A stretch of DNA of 64,000 nucleotides. It comes from Paragorgia papillata (Eukaryota > Cnidaria > Anthozoa > Scleralcyonacea > Coralliidae). Within the stretch, counting starts at the first letter, position 1; each line of letters starts with the position of its first letter. A model generated the notes under the pieces. It had not been told where the DNA came from. It saw only the letters and a list, made by a program, of their open reading frames with translations, and ran no database searches. Where the stretch lies: contig JAWNZC010000353.1 of assembly GCA_035771165.1 (NCBI GenBank), positions 1,968,501 through 2,032,500 of the forward strand. The letters run 5' to 3'. The translations under genes were made by a program, and so were the position numbers. This document shows positions 11,287-22,722 of this stretch, piece after piece.

Positions 11287-13029
11287 AATTTCTCGCAATG
11301 CAAAATCTTATCTAGACCTCGACAATGGCAAGACACTGTCCTCGCCAGGACGTTGTTGTAACTCGGAAAAAAACCTCATAGTTAAGTTTGTAGCAGTTAT
11401 ATACTACATGGATATTACATGCCCATGAGCAGAACAATGCATGTGTAAAATTTGCTGCTGGAGTCGTGGGTCTGATGCACGACAGTTTTGCGATAATGGT
11501 GCTTCTCAGGTCCTGAAAAAGGAGGGGGAAAACTCCCAGTGTACTATAGGCTTACCTTACTTCTAACGCGAATAACTGCTTATGAGTACTGATAAAGTAC
11601 CCAGTTATATTAAAATAATTATACCGCATGCAGTTGATTGTTGTTTGCTTCTTTCACAATAAAGACGGAGAGACCACTGAGCCTTACGTCCAGTAACATA
11701 AATAATCCAATTATATGTATACACTATAATATAGCAATCGTACGAGATCTTAAAGATTTATCTGCTATCACGGAAGACATGTTTATGTCAGAAAGTGTAG
11801 AGACATGCATTAATGTGGACTCCCAAGACAGTGTAAACAATTAATCCGGCTCAAAAGAGAACTGCATATCAACCATGCATTCGACATGCAGTAGCAAACT
11901 TAATTTCTGGTTACGAACTACTATACTTCGTTTGATGAAAATCTTATGCGTAGAAGATGTTAAAGCCAGCCCAGGACTTCGAGTGAACTAATTGTGCGTG
12001 AAATTAAAATTCCAATATATCAAAATAAAATGTAAATCTTTCTCATCAAGTTCTATGCTATCCAAGTGCTATATAAGCTTTCCTAACTTCAAATGAATAA
12101 TTTCTTATAGGATGATAAAATGTTTGAGTAAATTAAAATTTTCGCCCGGGTGCTTACGAAATCTTGGTACCCTAATTTTATATTGCTTTATTGATAAAAT
12201 ATTCAAATGTTTAAGAGAATTAGATGTATAGACGAGCAATATCCGAGGATGTAAAGTGACTCAAGGCTGGTTTTCTTTATCGTATAGAATTCATCGGCGA
12301 ACATCGTCAATGCTAAAGTTTTACTGCGTGCATGAGCTAAGGCTACTCGACAGAGAATTTTTTTCACGTACACATTGCAGCTTGGTTTTGTAACTTAACG
12401 CACCGCGTGTTAATATTTTATGCGTCTTAAGATCCTGTGCATTTTAGGGCACCATTATGAAGTGCTTGATTTGAGTTGACCATAATTTGTCTTGTTTCAT
12501 CCGATTTCGGTTTTCATTTGTTTTGCTTGTTTTAATTCATCACCGACAGCGGACAGTCGACGATCATCGGCCGGGGGAAACGAATTTTTTTTATTCTTGC
12601 GATGATCGCCGACTATCGGGGATCGTCTCCGATATTGACGGTTATATCTTAATTTGCAAACTGTCCCATTCGATCAGAGAGTTGTATAAGAGATGGAGTG
12701 CAACAAATGTAAACCAGGCTTAAATTTATAATACATTTAAGTTGGCTAAATGCGTTAAAAATGCGAACTTCAAAACCCAATTGTGGAAAATAATTGCTAA
12801 ACAGTGAGTTCTGAAGAAGAAAGGTTTCTTTTAATATCGGCTGTGTCATAACTTTGACGTCATAAGTACAAAACGTGGCGGCAGTTGTATTTCAGACGAA
12901 AAATTCGACCACTTCTCGTGGTCGGATATTGCTCACTCCATCTATACTTCAAAATACTCGTAAGAGATTGAATATATCGAAAACGTATTAAAAACATATA
13001 TTTACAATTTCATTGCATATCCTCATTAA
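11287..13029. other. no gene recognised; small hairpin at 12545-12620
   Basis: ACAGTCGACGATCATCGG pairs imperfectly with CGATGATCGCCGACTATC. Several open frames of 60-80 codons have no family match and no splice support. Confidence 0.4.
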
Positions 13030-13770
13030 ATATTCATGAAGCAAAGGCCGCCATTTTGAAAATAGTTGCCATAGCAACCAGATGAACGATGGTCCTACAT
13101 CCAAAAATATTTTTTATTACCTGTTCTACCTCAGTGCAAAATTTCATGCGTTTATCAGCTGCTGGACTATGTCTATTATTTGGCTGTATTTCACTTTGTT
13201 GTATTTTTGGGTATGACGGCACCAATAATGTCGTCGATACGTAACATCGGGTGTGAAACCAATAAAAATTTAAATGTTTTTGAATGTTCTATCAGCATAC
13301 CAAGTTTCACGTCGGTAGCTTAGGCCTGCGCTAAACGTCGCACAATAGACGAATCTAATTCAGACGAATTAATTCGAATTAACTTCGTCGGTAATGCGAC
13401 GTAAATGCGACGTCGAATTAAACGTTGAATTTTAGTCGAATTTAATTGTTTTTTACTTGGTCGCGTTGTTCCTGAAAACAACTTCTTGAAAACATGGCGC
13501 CGAATTGTCAGAGAGAAATATTTAATTCGACGCGACGATAATTCGTCGCTTTATATCGTAATTTATCGTCGTAAATTAATCGAGTTATACGTCGAAGTTT
13601 CGTCAAATAAAATTCAAACTATTAAATTTTGACTGAATTAAATTCGTCTACTGTGCGACGTTTAGCGCAGGCCTCAAATACTTTCTGAGATATTAACCGC
13701 GAGCGCTTTCCGCTGCCTCCCCCCCCCCCAGGAGCCCAAAAATACCTCAGTCAAGATATGGTTAATTGAT
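13030..13770. repeat. dispersed repeat, second block, interrupted by a MITE
   Basis: The part from about 13165 matches 17938-18180: GTCTATTATTTGGCTGTATT, then ACGTAACATC, then TTTTTGAATG, and finally TGAGATATTAACCGCG. The copy here is split by the MITE at 13322-13674, which the 18-kb copy lacks. Confidence 0.8.
13322..13674. mobile_element. 353-bp MITE with strong terminal inverted repeats
   Basis: AGGCCTGCGCTAAACGTCGC at the left end is inverted as GCGACGTTTAGCGCAGGCCT at the right end, and pairing continues through AGACGAAT. Flanking TTA/TCA triplets would fit a 3-bp PIF/Harbinger-type target duplication. That assignment is tentative. Confidence 0.85.
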
Positions 13771-13790
13771 GTAATTCTTTTAGGGTCTGT

Positions 13791-14182
13791 TTATGTGGAG
13801 GCGAGTTACGGCCTCTTTTCTGCTGTTACTGTTGTCAGCCGAGCTACCTGGTTTGCCGGGATAAACTTTACATTCTGTTTATATGGAAGCGAGTTACCTG
13901 GCCGGTTGTAATATTTTAGATGATTAGCATCAACGAAAGTGACATATATGAAGTAACGAATATAGAAAATTCATCGCGCTATGCTGAGTTACCCGGGTAA
14001 AAGTGTTTATATGCGGAAATGTTTTTGCCACCTTGCCATGATCCTGGCCTGGGCAAGTTACTCGTTTGTCTCATATAAACACTGCGGTGGGAAAAACAGT
14101 GTTTGTTCTATCGACCGGGAACTCGCCATGTGCCGAGTAACTCGACTGGCCGGGTAACTCGCCTCCATATAAACAGGCTCTA
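13791..14182. mobile_element. 392-bp palindromic MITE (GTTTATATGGAGGCGAGTTAC family)
   Basis: TAGGGTCTGTTTATGTGGAG with GCGAGTTAC is inverted at the right end as GTAACTCGCCTCCATATAAA with CAGGCTCTA. Internal GTTACC/GGTAAC words repeat. A partial relative is at 35618-35765. Confidence 0.85.
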
Positions 14183-14429
14183 AAGCCATGAAGATCGTTA
14201 TGCTAAATCGGGTTCATTAAGTCTCCGTTTAAGCGATCAAAAAGTACTTGTACGCCCAAAGCCTCGTCTCATCGAGTTTAGAAGTATAAAGCAATTTTTG
14301 CATGCATATTACCTCTCGGATCTAAGTAAATTCCCTTGGGGCCCATCATACATGTATGACAATGCAGATAATGAATCAAGTGATCAATTGCAGGAAGAAG
14401 AAAATTAATTAATCATGAAAAATCCAGGG

Positions 14430-15550
14430 CGAAATTTTGCTGCGGAACAAACTTTTTCAGCAGCAGAAAAAGCCACTATTAATAGCAACTTGGAAGCCTT
14501 ATAATAAACAACGCAATCTAATAATTGCTCTCAAACGGAAAAGTGAAAAAGTATCTTCATCAAACTCATCCAAAAATCACAGAAAATTCTGGAAAAAGAT
14601 GAAGCCCCTACTTCCAAATAGAGAAGCCGATAAACACGGTAACATCATATTTGTCGAGAATAATAATGTTATAACAAATCCATCTTTAACTTTAATTTAA
14701 GTGTGAATGTATTTTTCTCTATTACAGCTAATTGGGGAAGTAGCAAATGTCTTAAACGACTATTTTGTTATTGTGGTAACTGGAGCCAATTGCGAGGAAT
14801 CTTCTATGTCTGAATTTGGTAACCACCCAAGAGTTGAGGAAATTAAAGAGAAAGATATCCCAGATAAATTTTAATTTTAAACTGTAATTAGTACCAGTTA
14901 CGTAAAAGATATTATCGATAACCTAAATCCCAAGAAAGCAGTAGGTGTTGATGGTATTTCACCAAGAGTACTCAGATTGTCTACCCCTGTTCTTGCAGAA
15001 CACATTGCTGATCTCATTAATAAAAATTATTTAATAAATTGTATTTGGCGACTGAGTGTAAACAAAGTAATATCTTACCTATCTTCAAAAAGGATGATCA
15101 TACTTGCAAAAGTAATTACCACACTATTTATGTTCTGACGGCCATCTCCAAGGTATTCGAGAAGATCATGTAGAGTCAATTGTCTAGTTTCATTAACCCC
15201 TACTTCTCAAGAGATTTGTATGGTTTTGGGAAGAACCATTCTTGCTGTTCTGCCATCTTCAAGATGACGGAAGCCTGGCGGCATCACCTCGATTAAAGAG
15301 AAGCTTTGGTTGCAGTTAGAGCTGATCTCAGTAAGGCCTTCGACAGCATCAACCACCGCCTCCTATTAGCTAAATGAAAGGCCTATGGACTTTCTAGCTC
15401 GGAGATTTATTTGATGGCATCCTACCTTCTGGGCAGACAGCAACGAGTCAACCTTTCAGGCAAATATTCAAATTATACAGAAGTTAAAGCGGGAGTACCA
15501 CAGGGGTCCCTATTGTGCCATTACTATTCAATATATTTATTGACACTATA
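14430..15550 (+). pseudogene. non-LTR retrotransposon reverse transcriptase, 5' and middle part, decayed
   Basis: The plus-strand frames read a pre-RT linker (KPYNKQRNLIIALKRKSEKV ... FWKKMKPLLPNR), then VANVLNDYF, then the RT entry region DNLNPKKAVGVDGISPRVLR. Further on are LSKAFDSI-like remnants with frameshifts, MASYLLGRQQRVNLSG and GVPQGSLL (RT motif B). Several frameshifts and stops break it. The coding match stops exactly where the Tc1 MITE at 15551 begins, so the MITE or a linked rearrangement truncated the element before the catalytic YADD region. Similar C-terminal remnants lie at 18190-18555 (-) and 19800-21300 (+). Confidence 0.85.
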
Positions 15551-15729
15551 TACTATCTCGGAGAAAAATATTGGGACACTTAAGGCTTTCCCCTTCTCCC
15601 CCTATTCAATGTAATTCACCAGTGTCTGTTAGTGTGTGTTTTGATTTTCTTTATTCCAGTTGATAAACGCGCGAAATATTTCAATTCGAAAAATCTCAAG
15701 TGTCCCAACGATTAATGTCTGAGGTTGTA
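15551..15729. mobile_element. Tc1-type MITE, copy 2
   Basis: The left terminus CTCGGAGAAAAATATTGGGA and the right terminus GTCCCAACGATTAATGTCTG...GGTTGTA are inverted. It matches copies at 4604 and 17143. It abuts the retrotransposon remnant. Confidence 0.85.
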
Positions 15730-16315
15730 TAAGTAGGATATAAATAATTTGACGTACAGCTGACTGTGTGCGTAGTGGAGGATTAACCGACGGTAAACCC
15801 TTTCCTTCACAGATAATTTAAGATTACCAGTAGTCCGTACGATAAACATTAGTGTAAAATAAAGTTAGTGTTAAGTAGAAGTTATTTGCTATGTTCAGCT
15901 CTATTTTATTGCTAAAACAAAGGTTTGACACAAGATTTTAAAGATTAATCGTCATTGCTAAATAAAAGAATGCTTAATAGTTAACTATTATCTTGAGAGA
16001 TACGATTAACCAAAATGTGTAGTGTTTAAAAAGTGCCATTATACGTTTGTCTTTCCTATACTTTGCAAATTGCTACAATTGTGTTCAAAGTTTCATCGTA
16101 ATTAAGAAAGACGCCAAAGAAATGAAAGAAATCGCGTCTACACCGGAAGTTTCTTTATCACGGCCAAAATACGAGGAGTACCCAAAGCCGTTTTAACAAA
16201 TTGTTTGAAGAGAGTAATCTATAACATCTGCCAATTGTCGAATAGGTAATTCCTCTGTGACCCTGATAGTGAGTTGTGGGATGATTTTGACCCGTTTTAT
16301 GATAAGAGTGTACAT

Positions 16316-16915
16316 TCAAGTGATTTTATTCATGTACACTTTTATTAACTCCTCGAAGCACTCTCTTGTGATTTTCTGTGATATCGCATTTTCCTTCAAG
16401 ATTTGTGATGTCATATTGAACAGATTTTCTATAGGGTTTATATTTGGGCTTCGTGCAGGTATTTTTAATAGTTCACACGGTGCGCGTGACATGGCTGCTC
16501 TAGCCGCTGCAGAATTTTGCGAGGGGTCGCTATCCTGAACCCAAATGCGAGTATCTCCTTTCTCTGCCAATTGAAACATCGTTTTGAAGTTTCGCTCAAT
16601 GAAATTGGCGAAGTAGATTCCACACATTTTCTCATACGGCTCACAAACAATGACACCTTTTTCGTAACTAAATCCAACCATAAGTTTCAATACACGTCCA
16701 CCAGTTCCCTCTTTTTTTCCTTTCGAAGTACACCCCATTCTCAGATCCTCTGACTTTTTTCGCCACGTTCTTCCTTTTGGCGCACGACCTTGGTCAAGTC
16801 TTGTTCTGAGAACGCTTCCACTCGAAACATCGCAGAGTTCTGCGACCCTGCAAATAGATAGTCCTTGAACGTTTCTTAAATAATATACTCGCGCACGAGT
16901 GTGTCACTGTTGATA
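16316..16915 (-). pseudogene. Tc1-like DD34E transposase, internally shortened
   Basis: Cut-and-paste transposase of the Tc1/mariner superfamily. The minus frame upstream of the ATG at 16738 is open from about 16915 and reads a helix-turn-helix (RVAELCDVSSGSVLRT), then GRAPKGRTWRKK. It then jumps to the catalytic core: WVQDSDPSQNS holds the second Asp, and SPNINPIENLFN holds the Glu 34 residues later, the Tc1 spacing. About 200 codons are readable against a usual 330-350, and the region carrying the first Asp is missing, so it is inactive. It lies between two direct copies of the Tc1-type MITE (15551 and 17143), which may be its non-autonomous partners. Confidence 0.8.
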
Positions 16916-17142
16916 CGAGATTTGTACACCATTGTGCTTGAAACTCCTTTCTGTTTTAACTGATATAACAAAACAGTATGACGAGTGTTCTTAAATAGTG
17001 TACGAGAATTAAACTACATGTTTTCTAGATTAAAGTAGAAAGTTCTTTATCACGTTGTTTCTTTATCATGAATTGAACACGCGCAATCGCAATAACATAC
17101 GCTGTACGCGAACATTTCGAAACACGAAACGTCACAATTAGT

Positions 17143-17340
17143 TACAATCTCGGACAAAAATATTGGGGCACTTAGGGCTTTCCACTTATTCAATGTTGTT
17201 CACTAGTGTCTGTTAGTGTATGTTTTGATTTTTTTTTATTCCAGTTGATAAACGCGCGAAATATTTCAACATTGAATAGGGGCATGGGGGTTGAAGAAGA
17301 AAAATCTCAAGTGTCCCGACGATTAATGTCTGAGGTTGTA
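17143..17340. mobile_element. Tc1-type MITE, copy 3
   Basis: TACAATCTCGGACAAAAATA with TTGGGGCACTT is inverted as AAGTGTCCCGACGATTAATG with TCTGAGGTTGTA. It begins and ends with TA and is followed by a G-homopolymer at about 17345-17360. Confidence 0.9.
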
Positions 17341-17384
17341 GCTTTGGGGGGGGGGGGGGGTCTCATCTACCCGCGGAGAATTTA

Positions 17385-18180
17385 AAGCTTTGTCATTTTT
17401 CGAGTATATTTAAAATAAACACTTCTGTGTGTAAAGAAAAATTTACACTGATTAGTGTTTCCATAGCAACCGCGTTTTTTATGATATTTGTGGCAAAAAT
17501 TTCGAAATTCTGGTTTAATTTAGTTTTGGGGTTTTTTTTTGAGTATTTTATTAACTTTAGTATTTTTAATATAATTCCATAAATTTTGTTTTGTTCAAGT
17601 TCATCTATTGACCTTACAAATCCAATATGGCGGATTCCAAAATGGCGGATATATGACGTCATACAGTGACGTCATCAATTGAATTTTTACGAAAAATTGT
17701 TTTTAAAGTTACGGATGCTCATAGAATACTTTAGATAATATATAAAGATATAAAATAGAACAATAAAGCTTGATTAATAAATACAACATTTACCTTCTAA
17801 TCACAACAACTAACTCAATGACCATAAACCAAAAAAATAAACCAAATTCTTCCTAAATTTTTAATTTTTATAGTTTTATCCTCTTTCTACTGGCTCTACC
17901 TATGGTAATAATCAAAAAATTTGATTTGAGAGTTTTTCTTGTCTATTATTTGGCTGTATTTTACTTTGTTGTAATTTATATATGACGTCACCAATGACGT
18001 CATATATACGTAACATCTGGGGTGACACCGATTAAAATATTTTTGAATGCTCTATTAACATACCAAATTTCACTTTGATAGAAGAAATACTTCCTGAGAT
18101 ATTAACCGCGGGCACTTTCCGCTAACCACTCCCCAACCACAGAAGACAAAAAAAGCCCAGTCTAGATAGGATTAATGATT
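17385..18180. repeat. dispersed GACGTCAT-rich repeat, copy without inserts
   Basis: Two blocks (17385-17830 and 17938-18180) correspond to 7960-8374 plus 8910-9000, and to 13165-13321 plus 13675-13770. This copy lacks the hairpin segment and the MITE, so it serves as an empty-site reference for both. Confidence 0.8.
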
Positions 18181-18189
18181 TATGTTATT

Positions 18190-18555
18190 CTATTCCGAAC
18201 ATCTCGCTTAGACGACACTAGATGACACTACAGGATATCACTCCGATTTGTCTCCTTCTGTTCTACAGTTTCTGATCAACAATGTTCAGTAGGAAATCAT
18301 AATTAACTGATTTACCGTGACCTTTTAGTTTTCTTAGAATATAATAATTAGCATTATCTAATTTATCCCTCTGAACCTAGCTTACTAATTCTCACTAATA
18401 CTGGGCTACCGTATTCTAATTGTGGTAAGATAAAAGCCTTGTACAACCTGATCATTGCATATAATGGTACGAAGCGCCTAATTCTTCTGAGAGCACAAGC
18501 TTTGGCATATGACTTTTTAAGCTGTTGCTTAATATGTTCCTTAAATGATATATAT
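18190..18555 (-). pseudogene. non-LTR retrotransposon C-terminal fragment
   Basis: The minus strand reads QQLKKSYAKACALRRIRRFV, PLYAMIRLYKAF, ILPQLEYGSPVLV, and later NYYILRKLKGHGKSVNYDFL. This is the thumb/C-terminal segment that follows the RT domain in CR1/RTE-like LINEs. Frameshifts and stops are present. The fragment ends at the CGAG-type hairpin at 18556. Confidence 0.75.
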
Positions 18556-18695
18556 GTTATTTACCGGCTGGGAGGTCCGTATAGAAAAATATTTGCCCCA
18601 GGTCTTAAAAAAGGCCCGAGGCCGCAGGCTGAGGGACATTTTTGAGACCGAAGGAAAATATTTTTCTGTACGGACCGACCAAAACGATAAATAAC
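18556..18695. repeat. hairpin element with GAGG/CCGAGG loop
   Basis: GTTATTTACCG ... GGTCCGTATAGAAAAATATT pairs with AATATTTTTCTGTACGGACC ... CGATAAATAAC. The centre carries GGCCCGAGGCCGCAGGCTGA. Confidence 0.9.
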
Positions 18696-19799
18696 TTATT
18701 CATTTTTTTGTTACATAATTAGAGAAATTAACATAATTGAATTAAGTTGCGTAATCGAGATGACGTTCACGTGATATTCAAAAGTCCAAAGTTTATCGTT
18801 CGAGAGTAAATAACTGCCGACATTCAGTCTTACAGGGAAGCTTGGAACCTTTTTTCTCATAAAAAAAAAAACATTCAAAACTTGAAGAGCTAGTTACGAA
18901 GGGAAGTCAAAATGCAGTCCAAGTATTTTTAAAGTTTAGTTGATAAAGATTCTTCGTTGTTCTTCTTCGTCGCTTGCTCGTTTTTGGCTGTTCGCTTGGA
19001 AAGTCGCTTTCAATATTTGGCCGACTGAATGAAAATTGAAAGTGTGGTCCTCGAGTTTGAAGACGAAAATGCTCGTCAGTAAGCCATTTGTAATTTCAAG
19101 TTTCAAGGACATGAGACGATGAGGTTGGCATGTGGAAAATGTTTGACAAAAATTTAAAGACTTGTAGCGGTTTTGTTGAGTATGGCGGTTGGATAACAGA
19201 AAAAAGACAGTTTACTGTCAAAAGGTTTCACTGAGCTTTTCTATCTTAATCTCGTGGTATGATTTTTTATATATACTTCTATATAGTTCATTTAATGATT
19301 CAAAATACTGTGTTCACAAGTTTATGTATGTTTTCCCTACCGTTTTAAACTGTTTTCTTTATAAATGCACTCGTAAATTTTGCTTTGTCACAGTTTTCCC
19401 AGCGTTTCTTTTAAAATTCGCTGTTTACACATGTAGTTGTCAAAACCATTTGGATAATAAAACTCATTTGCATCCCCGTAGCTCTCTGTTGAATTTATTT
19501 TTTCTGTGGCAAGCGAAATAGTTGTGAAAATCGGTCAATTTTAAATGACAGAATGTAAAAATATAACTTTTTGGACCGCGGTCAGATATCGTAAAAAACT
19601 GCCCGCTCACGTAGCCAATCAAGTTGCAGGAAAGCCTAGGATTCCGCCCGCTCACGACTCATAAACGAATAAAATTTCGTATCTAAGCATACCCCTAAGA
19701 TCTTTAAGGATTCACCATTTTTTATGTCGCACCCATTCAGAAGTAGGTCATAATCATAATTGCATGGTCATAATCATAGTTGTAACGGAAAACCAACCA
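18696..19799. other. no gene recognised
   Basis: AT-rich sequence. The longest plus-strand open frame (19189-19521) is hydrophobic and cysteine-rich with no family resemblance, and it lacks a convincing ATG context. Confidence 0.4.
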
Positions 19800-21300
19800 G
19801 CTAAAATATCTAGATCATGGCAAAGACCAAGTCACTAGAGCACAGACGATACTTTCAATGCCTTGTGCTTCTTCATAAGTGTTTACTTGCCAATGGTCCA
19901 TCCTATATTAGAAATGTTTTTGCATGTATAGAATCAAATTATAACTTGAGAGGAATGGGAACTAAACTACAACAACTCTCTTTTTAATCTTAACTGGATG
20001 AAAAATAGCTACTCATACATTACGTGTAAATTATGGAAAATCCTGCCAGTCCACATTAGGGACACAGTGGCGTGCGGTGGCCAAAATTGATAGGCAAGCA
20101 AACCCCTCTAGGGGGGTCTGGGGGCATGCTCCCCCAGAAAATTTTTGAATTTGAAAACATAGCGACGTTCATTGCTAACTTCCGTGACGTCACGTGTTAC
20201 GTGTATCTCGCATGTTCTTAACTACGCTCCTCTTTATAACCATCTATGTCTTGTCTTATGAATTATAATGCACAGCAAAACGTGTTTTACATCTTCTAGA
20301 TTATTCGAGAATAAACAGTGATGTTTAGTCTCGTGTGTTTTTAGTGATTAATTTATTTCAGCAACAGAATTGCACAATCAGTCATATAGTCATACGCCGC
20401 ATGTTTGCGCGCATTTGATTATTTCTGTAGACTTTAGTTCAAGCAATTTGCATGCTACAAATAAATGAATTACGGACATTATAAGTAATTTTAAATGAAT
20501 ATTACCTTTTGGTTGCTGCGGAATTCACCAACAATATCACCATTCACCAACGACTTGCCCTTCATTACTTTATTTCTCAATTTTGAATGATGTACAATGT
20601 GTATGGTTTAAAACAACGCGCCTTGGTGCCTATTATAATTCCCTTGTTTGAAATTGAAAACCCGACTCGTGCTGTCTTGCATGCGTGTCATTCCTACGCT
20701 AAGGGCCCAGAGGCAAGTGTTCATTGTATCGCACGTGTGTGTTGGCCAATCAGCTATCAAGCGGTGTCCCTTAGAAGCGCCCCTTGCTTTTGCTCTATAT
20801 TCGTCCAATTGGAGGCTCCCAAACCTAAATTAGCGCATGCGCAATCGTTGATTTTAAGCTCTGAAGGCAAGCACGCTTGCCTTGGTTAATAATCAAGAAA
20901 TTATTAGAACTCTTAAACAGGGTGTATCAAGATAAGTCTTCTTAATCCACTTGACTCTTTCTAGACAAAACATCTAGAACAATCACGCAAACACTAACAA
21001 GTGTTATGCAAGCAGGACATTAACTCGCGCACTAGGCAGAAGATTTAGTTTGATAATTGATATTGTTTAGAAGAGAACAATTAAGACTGATTTTGTTCAG
21101 AGATTGGTCCAGAACATTTTTTTATTCAGTAAAAAGTGTTTAGGCAAGCGGCGCTTGCCTACGCTTACATGACCGCACGCCACTGTAGGGACATTCCAGA
21201 AATAGTAGAGTTTGAGAATGTACTAAGCCATCAATTTTAAACTTTTTATTTTACTGTATTTCTATATACTCTATTTCTATATACTATATTTTATAATAAT
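19800..21300 (+). pseudogene. non-LTR retrotransposon C-terminus split by an hAT-like insertion
   Basis: Plus-strand reading SLEHRRYFQCLVLLHKCLLA, NGPSYIRNVF, NYNLRGMGTK, then after one frameshift NLNWMKNSYSYITCKLWKIL, PVHIRDIPEIVEF. This is the conserved tail of a LINE ORF2 protein. The reading PVHIRDIPEIV is interrupted by the element at 20065-21185. Deleting the element and one 8-bp repeat restores the frame exactly, which confirms insertion into an already recognisable ORF. Confidence 0.85.
20065..21185. mobile_element. hAT-like non-autonomous transposon, 1,121 bp
   Basis: The termini CAGTGGCGTGCGGT and ACCGCACGCCACTG are perfect 14-bp inverted repeats. The element is flanked by the exact 8-bp duplication TAGGGACA (20057-20064 and 21186-21193). 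An 8-bp target duplication with CA(G)TGGCG-type ends fits the hAT superfamily. No transposase is visible inside. A subterminal AGGCAAGC / GCTTGCCT pair strengthens the inverted ends. Boundaries are certain from the duplication. Confidence 0.95.
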
Positions 21301-22062
21301 TCTAGATTCTAGGTATAAATTCTAATTGCAATTTAAAGTTTATTTACACGTACGTATTTAGAGCGAGTTTCTTCTTAGCTCTTGAGCGTTTAAATAAAAT
21401 TGAAAAAAATTAAAAATTAAAAAAAGATTGATTGATTGATTGATTGATTGCATATTCAAACACATATTTCTTGCCTCGATCGAGAAGCTTAAATTTATCT
21501 ACTGATTCATGCATGGTAAATAGAAATCAGACATTTATATGCTTTTTTATCCAAAAAAATTTTTAAGTGGTTAATTTCAACAGTTCAAGTTTGAATTACA
21601 AGGCGTCAAAATTGGTGATTTTACAATTATATAGGAAAATGCCTCGTTTTCAATTAGATATTGACGAAAAATTTGCCGATAACTTCAACTTGAAATGGAT
21701 CTAAAAAGGTTGCAATACCTTTCTTGTGTAAAGTCACACCGCACTTAGACGTGGGAAAATAGGGGAAGACATGAAAAAGCTTTGTATTTGAACCCTAGTC
21801 GACTTGAGCGCCTAAGTTGTGGCTTTAGAAATCAATCGACAATCTGTATTTGTTTGGATTAAATAATAGAAACGTTTCTCCTTAATAATTTTGTTGTAAA
21901 AGATGACAGTATTTGTATTCTATCGGAAATCCCAATATTTTTTCCCTTCTGTTTGACGAAGTAAAATTTTGCTGTTATTTTGTGGTATAATTTATCGTGG
22001 CGTCTGGAGAAAACATACAAATATTTTTATATTTTTACATTGGCTTCAAAACCAAACAGCGT
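21301..22062. other. no gene recognised; short (GATT)n
   Basis: A GATT tract at about 21426-21450 is followed by AT-rich sequence without recognised coding content. Confidence 0.4.
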
Positions 22063-22066
22063 TTAA

Positions 22067-22722
22067 GGTGGCTCCATACAGTTTCTTGAAAAATGGAAAA
22101 TACAAGTTTGAGAGTCCAAAACACGTACATAAACAATTCGGAAAAAGAATAGAACTAAATGTTATGCATAATTAAACAGTCTGACAATCACAAACTGTTA
22201 CCAAATAAATACCAACAGTTGTTGCTATGGCAACAATGACGTTTCAAAATGCCTGCCAATTACCCTTCAAACTAATTTAATTCGAAAAAAACTTTGGTGA
22301 CCCCCAATTTTTTTTTCATTAAAACTTTTCTTGAAGAATGAGTAATCAATAGGCCGATTTAAAAAAAATTCTGTATTTTTTTTGTATCATGTTTGTTAAT
22401 TTTTAAAAAAAATTCGTTCAACAGAATTTTTTTTAAATCGGCCTATTGATTACTCATACTTCAAGGAAAGTTTCAATGAAAAAAAAATTGGGGGTCACCA
22501 AAGTTTTTCCCGAATTAAATTAGTTTGAAGGGTAATTGGCAGCCATTTTGAAACGTCATTGTCGCCATAGCAACAACTGTTGCTAATTATTTGGTAGCAG
22601 TTTTTGATTTTCAAACTGTTTAACTATGCATAACATTTAGTTTTATTCTTTTTTCGAATTGCTTAATCACGTGTTTTGGCCTCTCAAACTTGTATTTTCC
22701 ATATTTCGAGAAACTCTATGAA
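22067..22722. mobile_element. palindromic TTAA MITE (GGTGGCTCCATACA family), copy 1
   Basis: The two halves are near-complete reverse complements around about 22400. Paired blocks include AAATACAAGTTTGAGAG, GCAACAATGACGTTTCAAAA and TTGGGGGTCACCAAAG. The left edge follows TTAA at 22063-22066. The right terminal GGAGCCACC is lost. Relatives are at 44679-45353 and 51549-52224. Confidence 0.9.
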
